A DNA stretch of 64,000 nt from Monocercomonoides exilis (lineage: Eukaryota > Preaxostyla > Oxymonadida > Polymastigidae): assembly GCA_001643675.2 (NCBI GenBank), contig LSRY02000050.1, forward strand, positions 310,001 through 374,000, in the 5' to 3' direction. How positions within the stretch are numbered: position 1 is the stretch's first letter; the number at the start of each line of letters is the position of its first letter. The translations under genes and the position numbers were made by a program. Below are positions 44,775-55,798 of this stretch, one piece after another. The notes beneath the pieces were generated by a model. It saw only the letters and a program-made list of their open reading frames with translations, was not told where the DNA came from and did not search any database.

Positions 44775-46240
44775 CTCTTTTTCTTCTTCTTTTTCTTTTT
44801 CTACTTCTTCTCCTTCAATTTTTTTTCTTTTTTTTCTTCCTCTCTTCCTCTTAAATAACATCCTCTTCCATAACTTCTCCTCCTTTTTTTTCACAAGATC
44901 TTCAGTTCTTTTTCTTTGACTTCCTCGTAATCTTTTCTTTTCATCAGCATTCCCTCCCCTCATCTCTAATGTTCGCTCCTTTTCGTGTTAACTTCACTAT
45001 CTCTATAAAACAAACTTTCTAATGAGATTAACTCGTCTTTACACAGGCTTCATCCAACTGAACGATGCCAAACTCTTTCGGGTCATTGATTTTTTCAATA
45101 GAGAAGAAACGCACCAGCTTTTCCAACTCTTCAAGTGTATCCTTTATGTGGAACCTTGCGTATTCGAAAGTTTGTGGAGAGATACAGCTGCGAGCATACC
45201 TTTCTCTGAGTTTGTTATGTCCATCATTCTTCCACACATTTACACAAAAATAATTTCGCTAAAGCGCATCATCGCAAGAACATTTGCTGTGGGGAACACG
45301 ACATGTCTTGTTGACGATTTTCACCTCCTTCCTATCTCATTCTTTCTCTGCAACCTTTTCCTGATAACTATTTCGTTTGGATTCAATTATTCATGTTCAC
45401 ATCCGATGAACATAACCTCGTATAACATTATGCAAAGAGAGTCTTGATTGACAATGAAGCCTGTTCGATCAGAGAAAGAGATGGAAAATGAAAGGTTAAA
45501 GGAGAAAGAAAAAATATTGTAGGAGTTATTGTGTAGCATTTTTGTTTACAGTAATATAAGTTTTTTCTATATATCGATTTGAATTCAACTCCAAGACTTT
45601 TGGAATGTATGAAAATTTTGAATGACTGTATTTATCATATCACAAAAAAAATTAGAAATTTCTTCATTCTTCTTTCTGAAAATCACATTTTATTCGTTCA
45701 TTCTAGAAATTGTTTTTTCCCCTTTTCATTGAAATTTTAAGAAGCAACAAAAAAGAAAGATCACTTTGGTTGTTCATTTATTTGGTAATTTTTCAAAATT
45801 TCACATTCTAAATGAAACAACATCAGACTGGTGAATTTTTCAAACAAAAATATTCACATCATATGAGTCTTTTTATCTCAAAAAAGTGAAAAAAATGATT
45901 GCCTTTATTTCAGCATGAAAAACATTCAATAAAAAAACGATCAATAAGCAACCAACTGTATGTTAAACAAATAAATTTCTGAATATAAGTGAAACATTTC
46001 CTTTTCTAATGTATATTCGTTCATTTATTATTGATAAAGTATTTATAAAATGTACTGGATGTGACTGCAAGACTAGCTTATTTTTTAAACAGAAAGAATT
46101 CAATATTAATAATAATAAATAAGTTTCAAACTCGATTTGAAGTGTTAATTAACATTGAATGTTTGAAATGTGCGTTAATTGATAATTCACATCGAAGCAT
46201 TCACACAAAATACAAAAAAGAAATATATAAAAATTTTGTT
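44775..46240. other. Right inner part of Merlin; one coding-like piece
   Basis: Minus-strand 45,237-45,028 reads FEYARFHIKDTLEELEKLVR and FFSIEKINDPKEFGIV, ending at a possible GTGTAAAG donor. It looks like an isolated exon of unknown origin. The remainder to 46,240 is AT-rich with nothing seen. Confidence 0.35.
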
Positions 46241-46396
46241 ATGGGACAGATCACAAATATTTATTTTTGATATTTTATGTCGATATCTCAAAAAACTGCT
46301 CCACCCAAAAGTGTTGTTTTTTTATGTTATTTATTATCACTTTTTATCATGAATGAAATCGTGAAAATGGAGGAGGTATTTTTTTACACTTATGCC
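46241..46396 (-). repeat. Merlin right terminal inverted repeat
   Basis: Read on the minus strand from 46,396 it begins GGCATAAGTG and matches the palindrome-centre end (4,733 onward) more closely than its own partner at 39,895, for example in the GAGATATC segment and the TTTGTGATCTGTCCCATAA inner part. Confidence 0.87.
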
Positions 46397-46404
46397 CTTA
46401 GTTC
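46397..46404 (+). other. Target site duplication, right copy
   Basis: CTTAGTTC, an exact copy of 39,887-39,894. Confidence 0.85.
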
Positions 46405-47949
46405 AAATGAGCATGTTAAAAACAAATAGAGTGATGTATTGTTGGAGATGATTGAAGTTGAGAAGAGTCCGATGAAGTGACAGTTAATACGGAAGAAGAC
46501 AAAGAAGAAGTCAAAGCGTTCGGTGATGAAATCATAAACCATTTTCTAAAAGCTATATTTGCTTGTTTCTTTCCGTCGATAATCAGAATGTGCAAAATGT
46601 TATCTTCCTCACAGTCTTCATATTAGATCGAAGACTTTCTCAATCCATAAACAGATATCATTGCATGTGCGAACAAAAATCTCAAATATAATGGTTTTTG
46701 TAAAGGTTATTTCCTTTTTCATTGCAATGTGATGCAAAGAGAATTTATCCATTTGTGCCATATATCTTCGCTACTGAATAAATTCTGTTTTTGTTTGATA
46801 CGATTTTAAATAACTCTTTGTTTGAACGAAAACTTTGGGAAATTCTTCATTTTGCTCTGGATGATGAAAATGTTCAGTTGAAGTTAAATCGTGCAAGACT
46901 TCAGTAAGAATAAAATTTGTGAAAGATGTTGAAGTTGCACTCTCTATTCATTCGTTTGTTTTTTCTTCATTTCAATTCTTTGTTGTGCCAATCTTCTTTT
47001 CATAATCCTTTATCATCAACGGATGTTTCAGCATTTCTGATATTTTCTTCGTTTGCTGATTGTTGTTGAGCATTCACAATTTCTTTTGATCGTTTTCTTA
47101 ATAGCTCCCTTAACCTTCGTTTCCACTTATCTTGTTTTAACACCATCACCGCCATTTCTCTTTGAAAATTCCTATGTTCAAAGAATCCCTATGAATTGCA
47201 TAATCTCTTTAATCTCAAATTGCAACATCAAGAGTTCCAACCAGAGCTTCTTCAAAAGTGTCAATTAAATAATTTTGAACAACAATTTCATGAATGATAT
47301 AACTTTAAAAATTCAATAGTTTGAAACTTTCAATGTCACATCCAATCAAACGAAAATCATTAAAAAATTATGTGGTTCAAATAATAATCAAAAACTTTTT
47401 CAAACTCTTTTTCTCAATGAATTTATTTTAACTTTTTGACATTTGAATTTTTTTTCAAAGACTAATTTGTGAACAAGGAAATGAATAAAATAAAAACGAT
47501 ATGGGTGATTTTTTTTGGTATCATAAAAAAAGATCAAAAATCGAAAATATAAAATCTATTGTGGTATTCATTGATCAAATAGATAAATTGATTTATTACA
47601 AGTATTTGGCTTTTTAAGCTATGATTTATGTGTGTTTTATTTATTTATAGAAAAAAAGCAAACCTTTTTAATGTTTCAAGTGAAATAGAATTTTTTGATC
47701 AAGTAAAATAAAAATGAACCAAAAACAAATAAATAAAACTTCAAAAAGAAAATGTTTATTTTATAACAGAAAAAACAAAACATTGAAAATAAAAAAAATT
47801 ATGAAGAAGAACAGAAAAAAAGATAAGAAAACAAAAATTTTGAAACCAATTTAACAATAATAGTTATTTTTCTTTTTTTTCCTCACCTTTGTATAGCCAA
47901 CAAATCCCCATTCCATTTATTCCATTCATAGGATTCATCTTACGAAAAT
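46405..47949. other. AT-rich intergenic, little seen
   Basis: A short plus-strand piece near 46,475-46,600 reads protein-like (SDEVTVNTEEDKEEVKAFGD), but it is not closed. The remainder is AT-rich. Confidence 0.45.
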
Positions 47950-48230
47950 AGATTTAGTGGCATATCAGATAAGTCTGAGTTCAACAGCTGATTCCCTCTC
48001 ATTGCCCAGAATAACATTGATTTCAGAAGTGAAATTGAAGCTTATGCCTTTGGCAGACCCCAACAGACACCATATGCTTCCATCGAGTATGTTCTCAACG
48101 GCGGAATTTCCCTCCACCAAGACGCCTTTCTCACTCCCCTCACCTCAACATTTGTTCCAACTCAAACACTCACTTTCAGCACAGCTGATGCAAAAATCAC
48201 AGGAAACGATATCCTTTTCTAATTTCATTA
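47950..48230 (+). pseudogene. Third fragment of the Merlin-carried surface family
   Basis: The plus strand reads FPLIAQNNIDFRSEIEAYAF, then GRPQQTPYASIEYVLNGGIS and TFVPTQTLTFSTADAKITGN, with a stop (TGA) just upstream of the first segment. It matches the C-terminal part of the fragment at 6,690-7,500, which has SLIAQNKIVANNGTDADEYG and then a PQQTPCATIEYVLNG motif. It lies outside the Merlin element, 1.5 kb to its right and on the same strand as the Merlin cargo. Confidence 0.68.
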
Positions 48231-48844
48231 AAATTCCTTCCATTTACAAATTCTTGAATATTTTCCATATCATTAAAAATTTCTTGAGATTTCATCTTCT
48301 TTTCACCAGAAGTTTATTTTTTTCAAAATCCTCAATGTCAGCTCAAATAAAAATATTTCTCCGAAATTTCCTTTAAGTTTCTCCTTTTCATCAAATGCAA
48401 ATTCTGCTGTTGCTTAAAGGAATCATCTATTTCATCTCTTCAAAATGAATTTATGCAAATATGAAGGCTTTTCTTAAATATCTGTTTCCTCAGCTTTCCA
48501 ATACAATTTTTCTATCTGCCATTCGTTCCATTTTTTATGGAATTGCACTTCAAATATTGATTTTCCATAAATAGGTTTCTCTCCTCATTATTTCATCTTC
48601 CGCAACTTTTTGAAGGCGCACGATGTTGTGAAATCTCTCGAAAACTATCCCTGCAACTGTTTGTTCAAAGAAAAAATTTCCCGCCTTGTTCTTTCTGTTT
48701 CCTGAAATTCTTTCAATCTTAAAATGAAAAAGTCAGAATCGATTTTCTTGTTGATTTCGTGCCTTCTGATCAGCTTTTCTTGGTTTAAAATAGTTCTCTC
48801 ATTTTCATATAACTTCAGCTGGCATTCTATGTATGAATAAATAA
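48231..48844. other. Intergenic, nothing supported
   Basis: AT-rich with short frames only. Confidence 0.55.
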
Positions 48845-51212
48845 TTATCTGTGCTTTTGAATAGAAATGAAAGATAAGAAACAATATCGAATTTGAGGGG
48901 AGTTTATTGAAAGAGAAGGAGATGAAGATAGAGCAGATAGTGTAAGTGGAGAAAGTGAGACAGGAGCTGCAGGAAAAGCAGAAGATGGAAGTTTAGCTTG
49001 GGATTGTAGTGAAGGAGATAAAGATGTCCAGAGAGAAGGAGAAGATTTCTGTTGGATATTCAAAAACAATGAAGAATTAGCTTGTGAAGAAGAGCAGCGA
49101 GAAAGAGGATGAAGAGCAATGTTCACGTTTGAAGCAAGATCAGCAGCTGAATCAAAAGGTGCAACCAAATTGAGGGCAGGGCATTTCTGAATCAGATCCA
49201 TCGCCATTGAATTCTGCGATGTGAAGAAAGATGCCAACTTTGAGAACGAAAGCGAAGAAAACAGCTTCGACAGCGCATCTCTTCTCCCAGGCACACTGCT
49301 CTGACCGAATGTTCTAATCCCTTTCTCCTTCTGAAACAGCAGAGGTGATCCTTTCCCCGCTCCTTTCCTTCCATTTCTTTGTGTCACTTCTGCTTCCTCT
49401 TTGAACGGTCACCAGCCCCTCTACTTCATCCCTCTTCCTCTTCGCAGCTCCGCCCGGCTCTGCCTCAGCCCGCTTTTCAGTGCGCTCATCAGATCCAACC
49501 GCGTTCTTGTCTGCCTCGCGTCGACTGCTGCATACACAGGCACTTTCCGCATCTTCCCACAAATTGCCCATTTTCCTCGCTTTTGATACGCACATAACGG
49601 CAGGGCACATCCAATTCATCTCTCAAATCATCAAAGTCAGAATAAGCGAGGTCATTCAGCATGCTGTCCAATTTCCGCTCTCTTGTCAAAAATGGAGTTT
49701 GGCTTTCTTTCGCCTCTTGCTGCACCTCGCTTGTCATTTTGTTCTCCTTCTGGTTAATCGGCGTGCCAGTCTCACGGTGTGGCTGTAATATTCCTTGGAT
49801 GCTGCTAAACAGATTCTTGTCTTTTTCTTCTTTCTCAATTTTCCTGCGCTCCCGCTCTTCTTGCTCTTCTTTCTTCTTCCGTATTTCCTGCAGTTTTATC
49901 AGCCGAAGCAGGTTTTCTCTCTGATCATCAGATTACAATTAATAAAACGTGATCTTCGCTTCTTCATCGTCCACTTTCTCTTTCTCATTCTGAAACTCAT
50001 CTGGTATCGCCTTTGTCTCTTCTTTGTCCAAATCCTTCATCCCCATCACATTCAACATCACCACTCCTCCAACAACAACAACAACAGGTGACGGAAGCGT
50101 TGTTGATGCACCAATAGCTCCTCTCCCCGTCTCCATCCTCCGTCCATTCGCTTCCCTCGCGTAAAGTGTATCGTTCCAAAGGCGCATCTTCCTGAAGAAT
50201 ATTGTTTAGGCTGCGGAGAAGGTGATGGTGTTGTGTTCTGTTGCTGCTGTTTTTGCTGGGCTTGTGATGAAAGTGGCTCTTGTTTTGGCTCATCATTGTT
50301 CGTTTTGCCTTTTTTGTTGTTTTGAACAGACTCTTTTGTATTTGTAATCTTTTCTGCTTCCGTTTGATTATATTTGCTTTTGAAACAACTGCTTTGGGGT
50401 TGTTCGAATCATCATCATCTTCTTCCTCCTCCTCATCTTTCGTGCAATCTTCATCGCCTTCAACTTCTTCCTTGTTTCCATTTGCATTCACAGAATTATT
50501 CCATTCTTTCTCTTCTTTTCCGTCTTCTTTATCATCTCCTTCATTTTTAGCAGCATTCACACTCATTCCTGGTCTTTTTATTGATCGTCAATCGGTGCAG
50601 GAGAAATCAGCTTGTTTGGAATGAACATCAAAAGCACTTCATTCACAACAGAATCACGTTGAAGCTCAAGTGCCTGGTAATACTTTCGCATCAATCTCTT
50701 TTTTTCTCTCTGTTTGTGTCTCTTCTCTCTTCGCTGTTCTTCATCACTGATGACGGAACTGTCGGAAAGGTATTCATTTTCTTCATTTTTCTTTGTTTCC
50801 TTCAGAGAATTTCTTCTAATCAATGATAAACTCTCGCTTTCTTCTGTTTTAACTTTATTTTCATTTTCTTCATCATTGTTATCTCCATCATTTACAGGCT
50901 TCAATACCTTCCTCAACTTAATTTGTTCTCTTGTTCTTTTTTCCTCTATTCTCTTGTTCCTAACTTCTCTTTTTCGCTCTCTCTCTTTCTCTCTTCCTTT
51001 TCTCCAGATTCTTCGCATACCGCTCCACCATCTGAAACTCTGCAAACAGCGGAAGCGCCTCAAACATGTCCAGCTGTGGAACAAAATATTGTCTTTTCCT
51101 TCTTCATTTTAGCTGTCGCTTCATCCTTTTTATCTGCTGGTCTTCTTTTGTCAGGAATTTGTTTCGAAAAAATCGACGCGATGAGGAAAAGTTGAAGCAG
51201 AAGTTGAAGAAG

Positions 51213-51243
<31 letters not shown>

Positions 51244-51850
51244 TGCAGCAATCGCTTTATCAGCCCCATTTCCCTCTCTCAAATCACTCCCATTCTTGTC
51301 TCTCTTTCTGCTGTCTGCAATCGAGTCGAGCCAAACGGAGCCATAGGCAACACCTCCTCTTCGATCTCATACGTTCTCATAAACAGCATCTCATCCCTCT
51401 TTTCGCTTCTGTGTATTTCCGGAAACAGCTGGCCACACAACTGCAATGGCATTGTTTTGCATGTGCGAATCATCAGCAGCTTCTCGCAATGCGCCTGCGC
51501 ATTCATCTTGCTGTTCTCCAAACCTTGCAGCTGCTTTGCCACCTGCTTGAACATCAGCGTATGCTTCATCAGTCTCTCTCTCTCCCTCTCTCTTTCCTTC
51601 AATTTCCTTCTTGCTCTGTTGTGATTGTTCTCTGCAATGCGCAAAATCATCTCGAAAGCCAGTCAAATCTGCTCGCTTCCTCCTCCAGCTTCCCACCTCT
51701 CGCTCGACCTGATGCTTCTTTCCCTCCTCTTTCCCTTTCAAAATAGCACAAACCACAGTGGAACAGAAAGGTTGTGCAGTTGATGCTATTTCAAAACCTT
51801 TCTGGAGTTGACAGAGTACTTCGTCCATCGCTCGACACAGACGAAACATT
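48845..51850 (-). other. Unresolved minus-strand coding region, introns or frameshifts
   Basis: Composition is gene-like and several minus-strand frames look real. In gene order these are MILRIAENNHNRARRKLKER ... LCGQLFPEIHRSEKRDEM (about 51,650-51,279), QYFVPQLDMFEALPLFAEFQ (about 51,090-51,030, one frame off the next), KRLMRKYYQALELQRDSVVN ... FIPNKLISPAPIDDQ (51,084-50,578), ENLLRLIKLQEIRKKKEEQE ... LNDLAYSDFDDLRDELDVPC (about 49,920-49,560), and a Ser-rich end with SKLFSSLSFSKLASFFTSQN (49,387-48,845). The pieces suggest one charged, helix-rich nuclear or scaffold protein with several small introns, but exon joins could not be proven and no family is recognised. Confidence 0.4.
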
Positions 51851-52169
51851 CGAAATGGACAAGGGAGTGGAACAGGTGGCTGAACAGGCGGAGCAAGAAG
51901 ATGTTGTTTGAAAAGAACAGCAAAGATTTTTTATTGCAACTATCTTTCTTTGATAAGGTTCAAAGCCGAGCTCTATGGTTGAAATACGTTCAGCTCGAGG
52001 ACAGTAATGAATGGGAAGTGAGAATCTTGTTTGGGATTGGAAATTAACCAGAAAAAAACGAAAAAAGGAGTTGCTAATGCTGAAGTGAAAGAAATAAAAG
52101 AAATGAAGAGGAAGAGGCAAAATTTAATGAAAAAGAAGGAGGAAGAGGCAAAGGAATATGATTTCTGGG
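51851..52169. other. Gap between coding regions, unresolved
   Basis: Weak minus-strand frames only. In a complete ABCC gene the second nucleotide-binding domain should follow here, but no Walker A motif was found on the minus strand. Confidence 0.45.
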
Positions 52170-54950
52170 TTAATTTTGAGATTTTCCATATGAAATTCTT
52201 TGGTTATTTAAGCGAGAAATGCGAGAAGGAGAAGGAGAGAGAGAAGAGGAGGAGGAGGACAAAGAGGAAGAGGAAGAAGCATTTAAAGATTCCACTTCAC
52301 ATCCATTCACAGAATTCTCTTCTTTCGAAAAGCTGTATCTGATCATCTTGCTTTTTTTATTAGAATCCTCTGGAACACTTATTGTCCATTCAACCTCTTG
52401 CTCCACATCACACAATTCTCTGATCCGCCCGATCTTCCCAACAACAAAGTACAACGACAAAAGCTGGCTGTACAAGTTCCTCCCTGCCGAAACAGCAGAA
52501 TGTTACATCTACAGCACCATCAGCAGAAAATACGTGTTTCTCCCCGCAGCTTTCAAGACAACCGCAGTCAGATAAGTCAACAGCTCAAGCACATCATAAC
52601 ACCAGCTGGTGATGTTTGCAACCAGCGCACGCACACTTTCCCTGTAAAACTCCACATCGCACTGACTTCTGCACAGCTCCCTTTGCCTCTCCTCCACCGC
52701 CTCCTGCACTCCAAACGCCCTGATCGTTGCCGCTCCTTCCACACACTGCTTGAAAAAGCTCCCTGAATCGCTTCGGACAGTAACCAACGATCGGTCAATG
52801 CGGCGCTTTGCTAGGGACGTTGAATGGCTGATCAGCGCCATCGCACTCGTTGCCAGCACAACAGGCAGCAGAAGCGCCGGGATCTCTGAATGTCTCGCCA
52901 CCAGTGCCAAGGGCAGCTTCGCGAGGGAGGAGGCAGTGGCAGTGAAGGAGTGGAGCACGCTGTAGCTGATGGGGTTCACTGCATTCAGCTTTCTGTACAA
53001 CATGCTGGCGGGTGTGGTGTCGAAGAAGCGCATCGGCGCGTGGAAGAGCTTTGTGTACATGTCTGTCTTGATGGCATGGGCAGACTGCTGCTGAAAGTGG
53101 TTGCTCAGCAGACGCACAGGAATCTTGCTGAATGAAGAGAAGAGACTCGTGGCAATGTAGAGGAAGAACAAGAAGCCTGATGAAAGATTGAAGCGGCTCA
53201 GAAAGGAGAACAGAAACGTTTGCTTCTTCTGTTTCTTCTGCTTTTTGTGTTTGAAGGCGTTTTTATGAGGTGAATGTTTGGATGCTCTTGCTTTGGAATT
53301 GCCACTATTTTTGTGATTGTTTTCTTGAGATGACGGTGGTGGTGATGATAAAACTGAATCATTCAATGAAGATTCATTCAATGTTTGGTTCAAAATTAAT
53401 TTTTCTTTTCTTCTCCTCCTCCCCTCTCTTTTCTCCTCCAAGTCCATTGAGTGTCCTGTTCATATGGTCCATCTGTGCATCCTTCGCAGTCCACGTGTTG
53501 AGCACAGTGCTCTTCCCTTTCTGAGCAACGTTGCTCAGCACAATCTCCAGCAGCGCCAAGAACAGCAGGAAAAACGATGCATGCTTGAAATACCACAAAA
53601 CAGAGGAGAGAGATACAGAATCAGCCTCCATGTCAATGGACTCCTTCAGATGCCCCAGTTCAGAGGGAGAAGGAGAAGGAGAGGAGGAAGAGGAAGAGGA
53701 AGAAGAGGATGGAGAAGGAGAAAGAGAAATAGGAGTTTGAATGATTGAAGAAGAAGAAGAAGATAATAGTGAAGGTGAATGTGAAATGGGTGAAATGCAT
53801 GGAGACGGTGAAGTGTTTGAATGAGTTAAGTTGAATGGAGAAGAAGAAGAAGATGATGATGATGGAGAAGGAATGTCATTTGCATCTTTAATCTTCTTCT
53901 CACAATTGTTTTCGAAATTATCTCCCAATATTTCTCTTTCTTTTCACTTCTTCCTCTTCTTCCTCTTCTCCTCCTCCTTTCCTTCCTTCCTTCTTTTCCT
54001 TCACCATCATCACCATCTCCTTCACAATCCCCTTAAACTCCTCCGCCACGCCTATCTTTCTGATCCTCCCATACTCCTCCATCGCGATGGCTGTGTCAAA
54101 ATAAGGCAGATATTTCGCGTGATGTGTTGCCAACAGCACAGCCTTCCCTTTCAGTAGCTGGCTGATACACTTTGCGACCAGTGCTTGTCCTATATGAGCA
54201 TCGGCACTCGCCAAAATGTTATCCAACGCAAACACCTCAGCCGATGAATAGACCGCCCTTGCCAGAGCTATCCTCATTCGCTGCCCGCCCGACAGGTTGT
54301 ATCCTCTTTTGCCCACTTCTGCTTCGTCTCCGCCAGGAACAATGGCCAAGTTTTGTTCCAGACAACATGCTTGAATGACACAAGTGTAGCGGACGGGGTC
54401 GAAGGAAGTGTGGAAGAGGATGTTGGATTCGATGGTATCGTTGAAGATGAAGGGAATCTGTGATTGAAATGATGGAGGAACAGATTTGTGATGTATATTA
54501 GAAGGAGAATAAAAAACTTAAATATAATCAGAAAAAGAAATGATAAATATAATGATTATAAGAGATAAAGTTATTAAAATAATAATTATAAATAATAAAT
54601 AATTTTCTTTTATTCTTTCTAACTTACACACCTGGTACACATAAGCCATCTTTCCCCTCAAATAACCTTTCCATTCCAAACAAACTGTTTCTCCCAGAAT
54701 CAACACAAGCAGTGCTGATTTGCCATAGCCAACAGGGCCGAAGAGGATTGTGTGGGAATGTCTTGAAAGAGAGATGAGGATGGAGGTGAAATAGATGAAG
54801 AAAAAGACAAAATATGCTTATTTTCGAATAAGTTGAGAAAACATTATCTTCTGTTGCTTCTAACGCGAAGCTGCGAAGGAGAGAACAGCATTGTTTATGT
54901 CAAATGGAAGAGTAGTGAATTGGGCGTATCTTTTGAAGAACACAACAGAA
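52170..54950 (-). pseudogene. Partial ABCC-type ABC transporter, frame-broken
   Basis: In gene order: a linker-like FTTLPFDINNAVLSFAAS (about 54,930); an exon 54,761-54,632 with Walker A GPVGYGKSALL; a 174-nt phase-0 intron; then IPFIFNDTIESNILF (Q-loop region), signature NLSGGQRMRIALARAVY, Walker B-like VFALDNILASADAH and H-loop LLATHHAKYL. The second membrane domain follows (FKHASFFLLFLALLEIVLSN, then MRFFDTTPASMLYRKLN and VEGAATIRAFG) and a final RIRELCDVEQEVEW. It would be a polytopic export pump of the MRP class. The residue after the Walker B Asp is Asn. Reading frame changes twice inside purine-rich repeats (about 53,930 and 53,400). Membrane domain 1 and nucleotide-binding domain 2 are missing. 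The 5' side faces a transposon. Either a pseudogene or a fragment with unrecognised introns. Confidence 0.72.
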
Positions 54951-55033
54951 GAAGAAGTAGTAAATTACAATATGAATTATATCTTATGCAATTTCCTCAA
55001 TAAACGAAGTTTTTCATAAGATAATCAAATTTT
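54951..55033. other. Short boundary between ABCC fragment and transposon
   Basis: AT-rich. The exact outer end of the transposon could lie a few bases within this stretch. Confidence 0.4.
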
Positions 55034-55216
55034 ATTTTTCTTGTTATAAACCCATTTCAAATTTCGAATTTTTTGTTGATCTGCAATTTGCAGAAATGAT
55101 AATTTTTTGACTGTAAATGGTACAAATGATATAAAGAAGAGATAAATATACGCAAAAACGATTTCTGCAAATTTCCAAGTAATTAAAGTCTTTCATTGAT
55201 CAATAAGATCAAATCG
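55034..55216 (+). repeat. Left terminal inverted repeat with two 13-bp sites
   Basis: AATTTGCAGAAAT at 55,085-55,097 and its exact reverse complement at 55,161-55,173. Outside the first site, CCCATTTCAA and TTGATCTGC match the right end; inside the second, TTTCATTGATCAATAAGATC matches a TTTCATGATCATTGAGATC at the right end. Confidence 0.8.
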
Positions 55217-55798
55217 AACAATTTTCAGAAAGAATAATTTTCGAAACATTTTTAATATAAATATTCTTAATTTATTAATTTCAATCGATGCAATAAATTT
55301 TCATTGTTAATAATTTATCATCATTAAAAAAAATTTTTTTTGCAAAAACTTATCATTTACCAAAAAAAAAATTATTAAAAAATAATCCTATTTCAACTTA
55401 AATCATTTTTTTTTATAAACACAAAAATAACTATTATATTAATTTAAATTTTGATTGAGACAGTAATGCTGATTTTTTGTATTATAAATGACATTTTTAA
55501 TATTTTTTTAGAAATTCAAATTTTGTTGTTTGATGATTTTTTTTTTTTTTGATAAAGTCCAAAAGGAGTTGAGATTCATGTCAATTTTGACTCTTCAATA
55601 ATTTTTGGAAGGATAATTTTAAAAAAGAATAATTAATTCTCTCCAACTCTTTAAATATTCGATTTGTCAATTTTTCTTGTGGTCAATTCAAAGCCCTTTC
55701 ATTATAAAAGAATTAAGAAAAATGTTTCATATATTTGAGCAAAAGCATATATATTTATTTTATCATCTAACCATAATAAAAATACTTTCAAAACAAAA
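55217..55798. other. AT-rich 5' region of transposon gene
   Basis: Very AT-rich. No gene seen. Presumably leader and promoter. Confidence 0.6.

Larger units (their letters stand above)
39895..46396 (+). mobile_element. Merlin-type DNA transposon, 6.5 kb, autonomous
   Basis: Inverted ends start GGCATAAGTG and share a roughly 160-base region with a conserved GGGTGGAGCAGTTTT core. They are flanked by a perfect 8-bp target duplication. The element contains an intact IS1016/ISXO2-like transposase gene. Merlin elements are known to have this transposase type and 8-9 bp target duplications. Beyond the transposase it carries surface-protein gene fragments on both strands, which is unusual cargo. The element looks recent because the transposase is uninterrupted and the target duplication is exact, though its two ends differ from each other by several bases. 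Confidence 0.88.

Noticed and set aside
51851-52169. Second nucleotide-binding domain of the ABCC transporter
   Set aside because: No Walker A or signature motif was found on the minus strand between 48,800 and 52,170.
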